DNA from: DAIOHQ01 sp036744635
Lineage (GTDB): Bacteria; Planctomycetota; Phycisphaerae; Tepidisphaerales; Tepidisphaeraceae
Direction: 5' to 3'
DNA: 16,222 nt
NCBI GenBank assembly: GCA_036744635.1
Contig: DAIOHQ010000098.1
Location: forward strand, 1-16,222
Shown: piece by piece, positions 9,383 through 16,222 of the stretch
Layout of the letters: each line of letters starts with the position of its first letter
Numbering within the stretch: the first letter of the stretch is position 1
Translations under genes and position numbers: made by a program
Notes under the pieces: model-generated
Told to the model about the DNA's origin: nothing
Database searches by the model: none
What the model saw: only the letters and a program-made list of their open reading frames with translations

Positions 9383-12300
9383 ATGCAAATTTACCGGGGT
9401 ACGCCGCACACCATGAGCAAGACCAAGCCCGGCATCGCCGGCATCCATGACCCGCAGCACCTGTTCAAGGCCGCCGCCCTGGCGCGGCATCGCCGGCTCA
9501 TCCTCCCGCGCCTGCTGAAAGAAGAAGCCGAAAAGCCGATCAATCGCGGCCCGGAACTGGACGCCGCCCATAAAATCCTGCTGCGCTGGGCCGATCTGGA
9601 GACCGACGGCCACCTGATCGGGAAGGAAACCACCCTGGATGACTCCTTCCGCCAGGAGGTTTTCGGCGAGGCCCTGCGCTATCGCACCGTCAGCGCCAGC
9701 CCCAATGCCTTTCACTATCAGAAGGGAATCTATATCTCCGGCATCGGCACCCCCGATGGACTGCTGGGGAACTTCCCGCCGGTCGATCCTAAGACCATCC
9801 GCGCCGTCATCGAGCTCAAAGGCGCTTTGGTCGATCTCGATCATGACAAATCCGCCGGCCGCACCGCCGTTCAGCAGTGCTGGGATTACCTGAATCACCT
9901 GCCCGACTGTCCCTGGGGCATCGTGTCCAACTTCGTCTCCTTCCGGCTCTACCACCGCGATAAGACCCCGCAGGTTTTCGAGCATTTCGAGCTGCAGGCC
10001 CTCCGCGACCCCGAGGAATTCGCCCGCTTCTACACCCTCTTCGATCGCGGCGGCCTGCTGGCCACCCCGCTCATCAAGACTTCGCGCGCCGCCGCCCTGA
10101 TCGGGCGCACCGACAACCGCCAGCGCGAGGTGGGCGATGATCTCTACGAGTATTACAGCGAGCAGCGCCGCCGGCTGATCGAGCACCTGATCAGCCAGCA
10201 CGGCAAGAGCAAGGACCAGGCCCTCCGCGCCGGCCAGAAATTGATCGACCGGATCATCTTCGTCGCCTTCTGCGAAGACCGGGGGCTGCTGCCGGCCAAG
10301 CTGATCGAATCCACCTGGAAAAGCGTTGCCCCGCTGGCGCGGGTGACCAATCCGCGCTGGCAGAATTTCCTCGACATGTTCCACAGCATCGATCAAGGCC
10401 ATCCCAACCTCGACCTCCCCACCGGCTACAACGGCAAGCTGTTCGCAAAGGATGACAACGTCGACGATCTGGACCTCAAGGATGACTGGACGACCATCTT
10501 CAAGGAGATCGCCAACTACGATTTCGCCGAGGATGTCAGCGTCGAGGTGCTGGGCCACCTGTTCGAGAAGTCGGTGGTGGAGATCGAGAAGCTGCGCCTC
10601 ACCGGCATCTACGCCACGCCCTCCGGCCCGGAGGCGCCGACGATGCCCAAGAGCGCCGAGCGCAAGCGCTTCGGCATTTACTACACCCCGCCCGCGTTCA
10701 CTTCCTTCATCGTGCGCCAAACCGTGGGCGCGTTGATCGACGAGCGCTTCGCGGCCCTGGCGGCTTCCCACGGCGTGGAAAGCGACCTGCCGCTGGATTC
10801 CCCGCCCGCCGCTGCCCAGGCCCGCTACCGGGAAGATTGCCTCGCGGCCTTGCGGCAGGTTGCCATCGTCGATCCCGCCTGCGGCTCGGGGGCCTTTCTC
10901 ATTGCCGCCTATGAGCTTCTGGAGGACCGCTACCAGATGGTGGTGAAGCATCTGGCCCACCACACCGGCAAGCCGCCGCAGACCTGGGCGGCGGCGATCC
11001 CGGAGATGATCCTCAGCGAGAATCTCTATGGTGTGGATGTCTCGCCCGAGGCGGTGGAGATCACCCAGCTTGCCTTGTGGATTCGCTCCGCCCGCAAGGG
11101 GCAGAAGCTGGTGACCTTGTCGGAAAACATCGTCTGCGGCAACAGCCTGGTGACCGATCCCAACGTCCACCCCCGGGCGATGAAGTGGGAAGACCAATTT
11201 CCCAAGATTTTCACCCGCCCCGGCGGCGTTGGGTTTGATTGCGTGGTTGGCAATCCCCCATGGGAGCGGCTGAAACTGCAGGAACGGGAGTTCTTCGCCT
11301 TTCCCGCCCCGGAGATCGCCAGCGCCGTCAACGCCGCCGACCGCCGCAAGCTGATCGAGAAATTGAAGACCGGCAACCCGGAACTCTCCGCAAGCTATGA
11401 ACTGGCCAAGGATGCGGCCGAGCGCACGCTCGACCACGTGCGCAACGCGGGGGAATTTCCGCTCACCGGGCGCGGCGACATCAATACCTACATGGTCTTC
11501 GCGGAGCTGGCGAAGAAGCTGGTGCGGCCGACAGGCCGAGTCGGCCTGCTGGTGCCTTCGGGCATCGCCACCGATGACACGACTAAGGATTTCTTTCAGT
11601 GGCTGATGGAAAGCCAGGCGCTCATCTCGCTGCACGACTACGAGAACAAGGAACCCATTTTCCCGGATGTACATCGCTCGTTTAAGTTCTCCGCGATCAT
11701 ATTCGGCGGAGCGGAGGTGAAGACCGAGGCGGCGGATTTCGTATTCTTCGCACGCAACATGCGCGACCTGTCCGACAAGAACCGCCACATCGAGCTTTCC
11801 GAGAAGGATTTGGAGTTGCTCAACCCCAACACCCGCACCTGCCCGATCTTCCGTACCCGGCGTGATGCGGAGATCACCAAGGCGGTCTATCGCCGGGTGC
11901 CGATCCTGATCGACGAGAAGCGCAAGGCCGGCGGCAACCCGTGGGGCATCCGGTTCTTCACGATGTTCCACCAGACCAATGACGCCGAGCATTTTGCAGC
12001 GCCGGCGGATTTGAAGAAAGCCGGCGCGAAGCTGGAGGGCAACCGCTGGAAGAAGGGCAAGACGGTCTATCTCCCGCTGTACGAGGCCAAGATGGTGCAG
12101 GCCTACGACCACCGCGCCGCCAGCGTCATCATCGAGGCGGGGAATTGGGTGCGCCAGGGCCAGACCGAGGCGACCACGCTGGTGGAACACCAGAACCCGG
12201 AGTTTGTCGCCATGCCGCGCTGGTGGGTTGAGGATGCGGTGGTCACGCGCGTTCTCCGCGAGGAGAAGCGCCCCACCTTCCTCAGCTATAAAGACGTGAC

Positions 12301-12868
12301 CAGCGCCACCAACCAGCGCACCATGATCGCGGCATTCATTCCGCGCTCCGGGGTGGTGAACTCCGCCCCGCTGATGTTGACCGGTGAGAAGATCAAGCCC
12401 CGGCGCGAGTGCTGCCTGCTGGCAAACCTCAACAGCATCGCCCTGGACTTTTGCGCGCGGCAGAAGGTGGGCGGATTGCATTTGAATTTCTTCATCATCG
12501 AGCAGTTTCCCATTTTGCCCCCCGACGCCTACGACGACCGTTGCCCCTGGGACAAAAAGCAGACCTTGGAGAAATGGATTTCCGACCGCGTGCTCAAGCT
12601 GACTTGCACCGCCGATGATATGCGCCCCCTGGCCGAAGCGGCGGGGTTCGCCGAGGGCGTCCACAAGTGGAAGGAGCCCGAGCGCGCCGACCTGCGGACC
12701 GAGCTGGACGCCGCCTACTTCCACCTCTACGGCCTGAGCCGGGACGATGCCGCCTACATCCTCACCACCTTCGCCGCCATGCGGGAGGAAGAAGGCGAGC
12801 AATTAACCCCCACCTCCCCCGCCTCGGCGGTGCTGGATGCGTATGATAAGCTGGGGGAGGCGAAATGA
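9383..12868 (+). CDS. Type IIG restriction-modification enzyme (Eco57I-like)
   Basis: A 1161-aa single-chain enzyme that would both cut DNA and methylate adenine N6 in its own recognition site. An N-terminal PD-(D/E)xK nuclease core is seen (Asp125 in GTPDGLLG, then Glu144-Leu-Lys146 in VIELKGA). The helical linker includes IIFVAFCEDRGLLPAKL. The methylase has motif I DPACGSGAF (497-505) and motif IV NPPW (624-627). The later part holds WGIRFFTMFHQTND and ARQKVGGLHLNFFIIEQFPIL, as in target-recognition regions of this group. All key residues are present, so it looks active. Starts at 9383 or 9413 (Met11) are both possible; neither has a clear ribosome site. No separate methylase or specificity gene is nearby. 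The PglX methylase of BREX is an alternative, but no other BREX genes are seen. Confidence 0.88.
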   Translation: MQIYRGTPHTMSKTKPGIAGIHDPQHLFKAAALARHRRLILPRLLKEEAEKPINRGPELDAAHKILLRWADLETDGHLIGKETTLDDSFRQEVFGEALRYRTVSASPNAFHYQKGIYISGIGTPDGLLGNFPPVDPKTIRAVIELKGALVDLDHDKSAGRTAVQQCWDYLNHLPDCPWGIVSNFVSFRLYHRDKTPQVFEHFELQALRDPEEFARFYTLFDRGGLLATPLIKTSRAAALIGRTDNRQREVGDDLYEYYSEQRRRLIEHLISQHGKSKDQALRAGQKLIDRIIFVAFCEDRGLLPAKLIESTWKSVAPLARVTNPRWQNFLDMFHSIDQGHPNLDLPTGYNGKLFAKDDNVDDLDLKDDWTTIFKEIANYDFAEDVSVEVLGHLFEKSVVEIEKLRLTGIYATPSGPEAPTMPKSAERKRFGIYYTPPAFTSFIVRQTVGALIDERFAALAASHGVESDLPLDSPPAAAQARYREDCLAALRQVAIVDPACGSGAFLIAAYELLEDRYQMVVKHLAHHTGKPPQTWAAAIPEMILSENLYGVDVSPEAVEITQLALWIRSARKGQKLVTLSENIVCGNSLVTDPNVHPRAMKWEDQFPKIFTRPGGVGFDCVVGNPPWERLKLQEREFFAFPAPEIASAVNAADRRKLIEKLKTGNPELSASYELAKDAAERTLDHVRNAGEFPLTGRGDINTYMVFAELAKKLVRPTGRVGLLVPSGIATDDTTKDFFQWLMESQALISLHDYENKEPIFPDVHRSFKFSAIIFGGAEVKTEAADFVFFARNMRDLSDKNRHIELSEKDLELLNPNTRTCPIFRTRRDAEITKAVYRRVPILIDEKRKAGGNPWGIRFFTMFHQTNDAEHFAAPADLKKAGAKLEGNRWKKGKTVYLPLYEAKMVQAYDHRAASVIIEAGNWVRQGQTEATTLVEHQNPEFVAMPRWWVEDAVVTRVLREEKRPTFLSYKDVTSATNQRTMIAAFIPRSGVVNSAPLMLTGEKIKPRRECCLLANLNSIALDFCARQKVGGLHLNFFIIEQFPILPPDAYDDRCPWDKKQTLEKWISDRVLKLTCTADDMRPLAEAAGFAEGVHKWKEPERADLRTELDAAYFHLYGLSRDDAAYILTTFAAMREEEGEQLTPTSPASAVLDAYDKLGEAK

Positions 12869-12934
12869 TCGGAAACTGCAACGCAGTCAGTTTGCGCTCG
12901 CATAGGCCTACCGGCGGTACTGCAGCCGACGGTA

Positions 12935-12966
12935 CGCGGGAATACCCTTGTTGAAGTATTCGCGCG
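12935..12966 (+). terminator. Hairpin downstream of the restriction gene
   Basis: Bases 12935-12945 pair with 12956-12966 at 10 of 11 positions around a 10-base loop. It lies 66 bases after the restriction enzyme stop. No T run follows, so termination is only a possibility. The rest of 12869-13099 holds no supported gene. Confidence 0.35.
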
Positions 12967-13099
12967 GCCTGGTGCCGCGGCCTAACGTAACTGCAAGTGG
13001 CGGAGTTGGGCATCTTGCCGGCTTGCGTTGATGTCACGCACTCAGGAGGCCATTCCATCGCGTTGTTGCTCTCGTCCGCGTCGGTGGTAACATACTTTC

Positions 13100-14344
13100 A
13101 TGCCAACAGTTGGACACGACAAAGATGTGCCCATGAGCATCGCCCATCGCCACCAGCTCTTGGGTTCAGCGTTTTCACCTAACTCTCCGATTAATACGAA
13201 GCAGCTCTTCTGCGGTCGCATGGAGCAACTGCGGCGTGTGCTTCAAGTGACCGAGGATTCAAGTGTGCATGCGGTGCTGTTTGGGGAGCGCGGCGTCGGC
13301 AAAACGTCGCTCGCGAACGTCATGCCTCAGTGTATGCCCCTCAATATCTGCGTGCGAGTCGCGGCAGAGAGCGGTGACGGACTCATCAGCTTAATGAACA
13401 AGATAGGAAAGCGGATTGTTATTAAGGAACGTCAGCAGGCAGGTTTGCTGATTCCAAAGATCACAGAGACGCAGTTGCCCCTGGAGTTTCCGCCCAATTC
13501 TGATGTGGATGCAATCGTCCAAATCCTATCCTCCCTTCCGGACCGATGCCTCTTAATCTTCGACGAGTATGACCGAATTCCACCAGATTCTTCGACGAGA
13601 AAACAGATGGCGGAGGTGATAAAGGGACTTTCAGATGCGAGTGCGAAGGCTACGATCCTTATAGTCGGCGTGGCGAACGACGTGAGCAGCCTGATAGGTG
13701 AACATCCGAGTTTGGATCGTTGCTTGAGGCAAATTCGCATGCAGAGAATGTCGAGCGAAGAACTCGTGGAGATCATTGATCGCGGACTGACGATGCTCCA
13801 CATGACAATGGTGAGCCACATCAAGGACGGGATCGTAAGGGCGTCAGCCGGGTTCCCGCATTTCACTCATCTTCTCGCGAAACATGCCGCCAACATCGCC
13901 TTGAATAATGGCGAAATCATTATTGACGAAGATCATTTCGTGCTGGCCCTAGAAAGTGCGGTCGAAGACGCGCATGAAAGTCTCCGCCAAGCATATCAGA
14001 CCGCCAAACTGGCGACGCGTCCTACGCATTTTCGAGATGTGCTCTTTGCGTGCGCACTGGTAGATGAGGATGACGCGGGCACGTTTCCTGCCAGTGCTCT
14101 GGCGCCAATCCTCGAAGACATCCTCCATAATCCGTTGCGAATCGCGCAATTCGGCTATCATCTCGGAAAGCTTTGTGAGTTGGAGCGCGGGCCGATTCTG
14201 AATAAGCTTGGCACACACAACCGTCATCGATACAGCTTCGTCAATCCATTGATGAAGCCGTACCTCCGCCTTGAGTATGAGCGCTATGTATTGCGCGATG
14301 AGGAAGATATTGGAACTAATGACGTTGACGAGGATCCAGAGTGA
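13100..14344 (+). CDS. AAA+ ATPase (Orc1/Cdc6-like), role unknown
   Basis: A 414-aa ATPase. It shows Walker A GERGVGKTS (62-70, Lys68), Walker B CLLIFDEYD (Asp155, Glu156) and a sensor-1 strand ATILIVGVAND. A lid region with AGFPHFTHLL follows, then a C-terminal helical part that resembles a winged helix (about residues 290-390). This is the Orc1/Cdc6-like architecture; such ATPases occur as replication, transposition or defence motors. The end is strongly acidic. The frame has a stop at 13088-13090, so the start is 13100 or 13133 (Met12); neither has a good ribosome site. GC is visibly lower than its neighbours (about 42-60% in three hand-counted 60-base rows, against 75% in one row of the restriction gene), suggesting a separate origin. 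No partner gene adjoins it. Confidence 0.8.
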   Translation: MPTVGHDKDVPMSIAHRHQLLGSAFSPNSPINTKQLFCGRMEQLRRVLQVTEDSSVHAVLFGERGVGKTSLANVMPQCMPLNICVRVAAESGDGLISLMNKIGKRIVIKERQQAGLLIPKITETQLPLEFPPNSDVDAIVQILSSLPDRCLLIFDEYDRIPPDSSTRKQMAEVIKGLSDASAKATILIVGVANDVSSLIGEHPSLDRCLRQIRMQRMSSEELVEIIDRGLTMLHMTMVSHIKDGIVRASAGFPHFTHLLAKHAANIALNNGEIIIDEDHFVLALESAVEDAHESLRQAYQTAKLATRPTHFRDVLFACALVDEDDAGTFPASALAPILEDILHNPLRIAQFGYHLGKLCELERGPILNKLGTHNRHRYSFVNPLMKPYLRLEYERYVLRDEEDIGTNDVDEDPE

Positions 14345-14557
14345 GCTAACCATTCCGCCAACCTCGCATATGCCGTCGCGGGCTCACTCCGGGCGTTGTG
14401 TCTGCCAGAGAATGACAAAACCCCATAAGGGCCCAGGCGGTTTTCCCTCCCTCGCCCCGGACCCCACTCCCTCCCTTTCGGACTTCCCCCCTCCGCCGGC
14501 GCGCCGGTTCCTCACGTCCCGCCGTCGCACATGGCAACCGGACCGCCGCGCGTCCTG

Positions 14558-14631
14558 CCCCCATCTGTGCCCCTCCGTGCCCCATCTGTGGCTAACCCCT
14601 CCCCTTCGCCCCTTGGCGCCCTCGCGGTGAA
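14558..14631 (-). repeat. Purine-rich 'CACAGATGG/CACGGAGG' intergenic repeat
   Basis: On the minus strand this reads TTCACCGCGAGGGCGCCAAG, then a GAAGGGGAGG stretch, then CCACAGATGGGGCACGGAGG followed by GGCACAGATGGGG. Short units of about 10-12 bases (CACAGATGG, CACGGAGG, GCGCCAAGG) repeat. From memory, DNA of this kind is scattered between genes in planctomycetes and some other phyla; its role is unknown. Confidence 0.6.
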
Positions 14632-14741
14632 GAATCCGGAATCCCCCACCCCAGCGGGAGCCGAAGAGGGATGCCGACGGCCCGTCGGAGGGTCGGCCTT
14701 TGTGCCGATATCCGCGGATTGTCGGGCTTTGGCCTCCCCCC

Positions 14742-14875
14742 GCCCCGCAAAAGCGCCAGGGGCCCCACGGCGGAAAGCCGCCCCCCTTGTGGCTCTGCAT
14801 CGGGATCAATCGCCTGCGGCGATGCCTTGGAATGGACTGTCCGACTTTCCGCCCTGCCTTGGCGTTTTGCGGGGC
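14742..14875. repeat. Structured element closed by a 19-bp stem
   Basis: Bases 14742-14761 pair with 14857-14875 over 19 bp with one bulged G (14753) and one G-T wobble. The core CCCCGCAAAA (14743-14752) with TTTTGCGGGG (14865-14874) is perfect. Inside lie further hairpins: 14769-14773 with 14778-14782, and ATCGCC (14809-14814) with GGCGAT (14818-14823). It starts 36 bases beyond the NERD gene stop on that gene's strand, so it may be a 3' RNA structure, a small RNA or a miniature mobile element. Confidence 0.55.
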
Positions 14876-14910
14876 TGCCTGCGCGGCGCGCGGACGGTTT
14901 GCCCGATCGC

Positions 14911-15708
14911 TCACTCCCGCGCGCGGACGTATTTGTCCAGCGCGGCGGCATAGAAGGCGACGTCGTCGGGCTTCAAAACTTGCTTGCCGTTGGAATGGTG
15001 CGACTCGAAGGATTTGGCGAAATAGTTTGCGTTCGCCACCGTCACCTCCGCATCCTTCACCATGCACTCGACGAACCAGCCGGGATAGATCACCGCCGCC
15101 CGCACCGGAACCTCGCGGCCGATGTGCTGGCGGATGATCTCGCGCACCCGCCGCGCGGCCGCCTTCGCCTGGATGATCGGCGCATCATCGGCGACGCCGC
15201 CGGGCAGGCGCACGCACACGCCATCGTAGCTGATCACTTCCCGCCCCTTCGCCGGCTTGGAGCGTGTCTTGGTCTCCACCGCGAAAACCCCGCCCGGCCC
15301 GACGATTACGTGGTCGATGTTGTAGCCATCCTCCTGCAGGTCATGGAATACCTGGTATCCCTTCGCCCGCAACGTCTCCAGCATCTGCCCGACGATGCGC
15401 TCGCCACGCACCGCCATAATCAGCGGATCGATCTTCCGCCAGACGCCCAATAGCTTGTACACACAGTACGCCGCGACCACGCCACACACGATGCTGGTAT
15501 ACACGGGCGTCGGGGGCACTTTAAACCAGTAGCGAATCCACTCAAGCAAGGCCAACGCGATCATCCCCAGCGGGATGACGCAATAAGCGGCGAATTGCAG
15601 GATGAGGAAAAAAGACTCCGTCTGCAGCGACTCGCCGGGAAGCGTCAACGACCGCTGCTTGATCGGCCATCGCGTCTCATGCTTGGATTTGGCAAACAAT
15701 TCGGGCAT
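14911..15708 (-). CDS. Membrane-anchored NERD-domain protein (nuclease-related)
   Basis: A 265-aa protein with two predicted membrane helices (about residues 32-57 and 68-89) and then a cytoplasmic NERD domain. The nuclease-like core is seen as RGERIVGQML (Glu103), YNIDHVIVGPGGVF (Asp132) and AVETKTR (Glu145, Lys147), the PD-(D/E)xK pattern; YDGVCVRLP and IIQAKAAARRVR follow as in NERD proteins. The family is thought to act on DNA or RNA, but its role is poorly known. The frame runs back to 16029, but that part crosses the repeat at 15846-15909. The ATG at 15708 has GGGGA seven bases before it and begins the plausible protein. It stands alone on this strand, near the restriction and AAA+ genes, so a defence role is possible. 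Confidence 0.8.
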   Translation of the reverse strand: MPELFAKSKHETRWPIKQRSLTLPGESLQTESFFLILQFAAYCVIPLGMIALALLEWIRYWFKVPPTPVYTSIVCGVVAAYCVYKLLGVWRKIDPLIMAVRGERIVGQMLETLRAKGYQVFHDLQEDGYNIDHVIVGPGGVFAVETKTRSKPAKGREVISYDGVCVRLPGGVADDAPIIQAKAAARRVREIIRQHIGREVPVRAAVIYPGWFVECMVKDAEVTVANANYFAKSFESHHSNGKQVLKPDDVAFYAAALDKYVRARE

Positions 15709-15845
15709 GGGATTCCCCAAATGCGGACAGGTCGTACCGGGCACGCAGCCCGCGAGTGTAGCGGACCGCCCCAACTCCCGCCAAATTGACGCGACTTTTG
15801 CCAGTCCCGCCCCTTGGCCTCGATCCATGCCCGACCGCAGGCAAT

Positions 15846-15909
15846 GAATTGCTCGCCGCAGGTGCATGGGCCGGCGGTACTCCGGCGGAATTGCCCACCG
15901 CAGGTGCGG
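15846..15909 (-). repeat. Dispersed GC-rich repeat, copy B (tandem)
   Basis: Two units of the same 20-base pattern lie 42 bases apart: 15846-15865 and 15888-15907, differing at about two positions. The second, extended to 15885-15909, matches copy A (9240-9265) at 24 of 25 positions in inverted orientation. It lies in the divergent gap between the NERD gene and the small gene at the right edge. Confidence 0.7.
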
Positions 15910-15976
15910 GATGGGGGAAATCTCCTCCGCCCCGTTTTTCGTACATCGGTGCTGCGGATTCGCCGATAAGAAGAGC

Positions 15977-16219
15977 ATGGACTCCGACTTCAAACTCGCC
16001 AGCGAACCCCTTCCCCTCGACAAGCTCACCCTGGAGGTGCTGCTGGATGAGGAGGAGACCTACCTGCGCCGGGTCACCGCCATCCTGCTGGATGGCGACT
16101 CCCCGGATTGGCTGGCCAAACTGGCCACCGAGGAACAGCGGCATTATCGGCGGGTCTCCAACATCCTGCTGGCATACCCCCGCAAAATCCCCGCCCAAAA
16201 GCGCTCCCAAGCCGCCTGA
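15977..16219 (+). CDS. Uncharacterised 80-aa protein
   Basis: I do not recognise this protein. It is mostly helical in appearance: an acidic first half (LDKLTLEVLLDEEETYLRRV), then SPDWLAKLATEEQRHYRRVSN, and a basic end (YPRKIPAQKRSQAA). No signal peptide or membrane segment is seen. The frame extends back to 15866 through the repeat, so the ATG at 15977 is preferred, although its ribosome site (AAGAAGAG) is weak. It is divergent from the NERD gene. The regular leucine/charged pattern favours real coding. Confidence 0.55.
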   Translation: MDSDFKLASEPLPLDKLTLEVLLDEEETYLRRVTAILLDGDSPDWLAKLATEEQRHYRRVSNILLAYPRKIPAQKRSQAA

Positions 16220-16222
16220 GCC

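Larger units (their letters stand above)
14345..14910. other. 566-base non-coding region rich in structure
   Basis: I see no supported gene. It contains pyrimidine-rich DNA (about 14440-14490), a perfect 12-base palindrome CCGGCGCGCCGG (14496-14507), the repeat at 14558-14631, the palindrome CCGACGG-C-CCGTCGG (14674-14688) and the large stem element at 14742-14875. Long frames here are products of high GC. Confidence 0.6.

Noticed and set aside
9347..12802. 1151-aa open frame on the minus strand opposite the restriction gene
   Set aside because: The + strand carries unmistakable nuclease and methylase motifs; the antisense product is low-complexity and family-free.
13044..13049. AGGAGG as ribosome site for an earlier start of the AAA+ gene
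   Set aside because: There is no start codon at suitable distance in that frame, and a stop lies at 13088-13090.
12762..13058. 98-aa minus-strand frame across the restriction gene end
   Set aside because: It overlaps the real gene's end and structured intergenic DNA, and shows no family resemblance. A short CAACTCCGC-like match to the dispersed repeat here is too weak to call a copy.
9383..14344. BREX or DISARM system
   Set aside because: Only a methylase-bearing protein and an AAA+ ATPase are present. The ATPase is not of the large BrxC/PglY type, and no phosphatase, helicase or phospholipase-D gene is seen.

Overview
The window is GC-rich DNA from a bacterium. It fits a member of the Planctomycetota, possibly Phycisphaerae-like, though this is an inference from several weak clues. 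The clues are a phytanoyl-CoA-dioxygenase-family gene beside a CBM9-like gene, a DUF1259 lipoprotein of a Cys-containing type, a tiny secreted protein ending in a PEP-CTERM-like sorting tail, and intergenic 'CACAGATGG/CACGGAGG' repeat DNA. There are no rRNA, tRNA or CRISPR features, and no transposase.

Left part, 1-6178 (+ strand): a promoter-like region with four copies of a 9-base word (GTGGGACAT, both orientations) and a good sigma70-type promoter precedes pyruvate, phosphate dikinase (411-3176). Four further genes follow on the same strand with gaps of 27, 49, 29 and 17 bases: an Fe(II)/2-oxoglutarate dioxygenase of the PhyH family, a CBM9-like protein, a kinase-fold phosphotransferase and a DUF1259 lipoprotein. 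The spacing allows one transcript, but the functions do not make an obvious single pathway.

Middle part, 6216-9021: a convergent 82-aa secreted protein with a C-terminal sorting-like tail, galE on the + strand, then two minus-strand genes of unknown function. One of these two has a Fn3-like C-terminus; the other is 120 aa. They are separated by a 24-bp hairpin followed by a T run, a strong intrinsic-terminator candidate.

Right part, 9022-16222: this looks like an accessory, defence-type region. It holds a single-chain type IIG restriction-modification enzyme (nuclease, adenine methylase and specificity region in one protein), an AAA+ ATPase gene of visibly lower GC, and a membrane-anchored NERD (nuclease-related) protein on the opposite strand. 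These are separated by repeat-rich, non-coding DNA. That DNA includes two inverted copies of a dispersed repeat (24/25 identical), a planctomycete-type purine-rich repeat and a 134-base element closed by a 19-bp stem. A small uncharacterised protein lies at the right edge.

I do not see a clear new multi-gene system. The best candidates for a second look are the AAA+ ATPase with its defence neighbours, the repeated word upstream of the dikinase gene, the miniature sorting-tail protein, and the 14742-14875 structured element.
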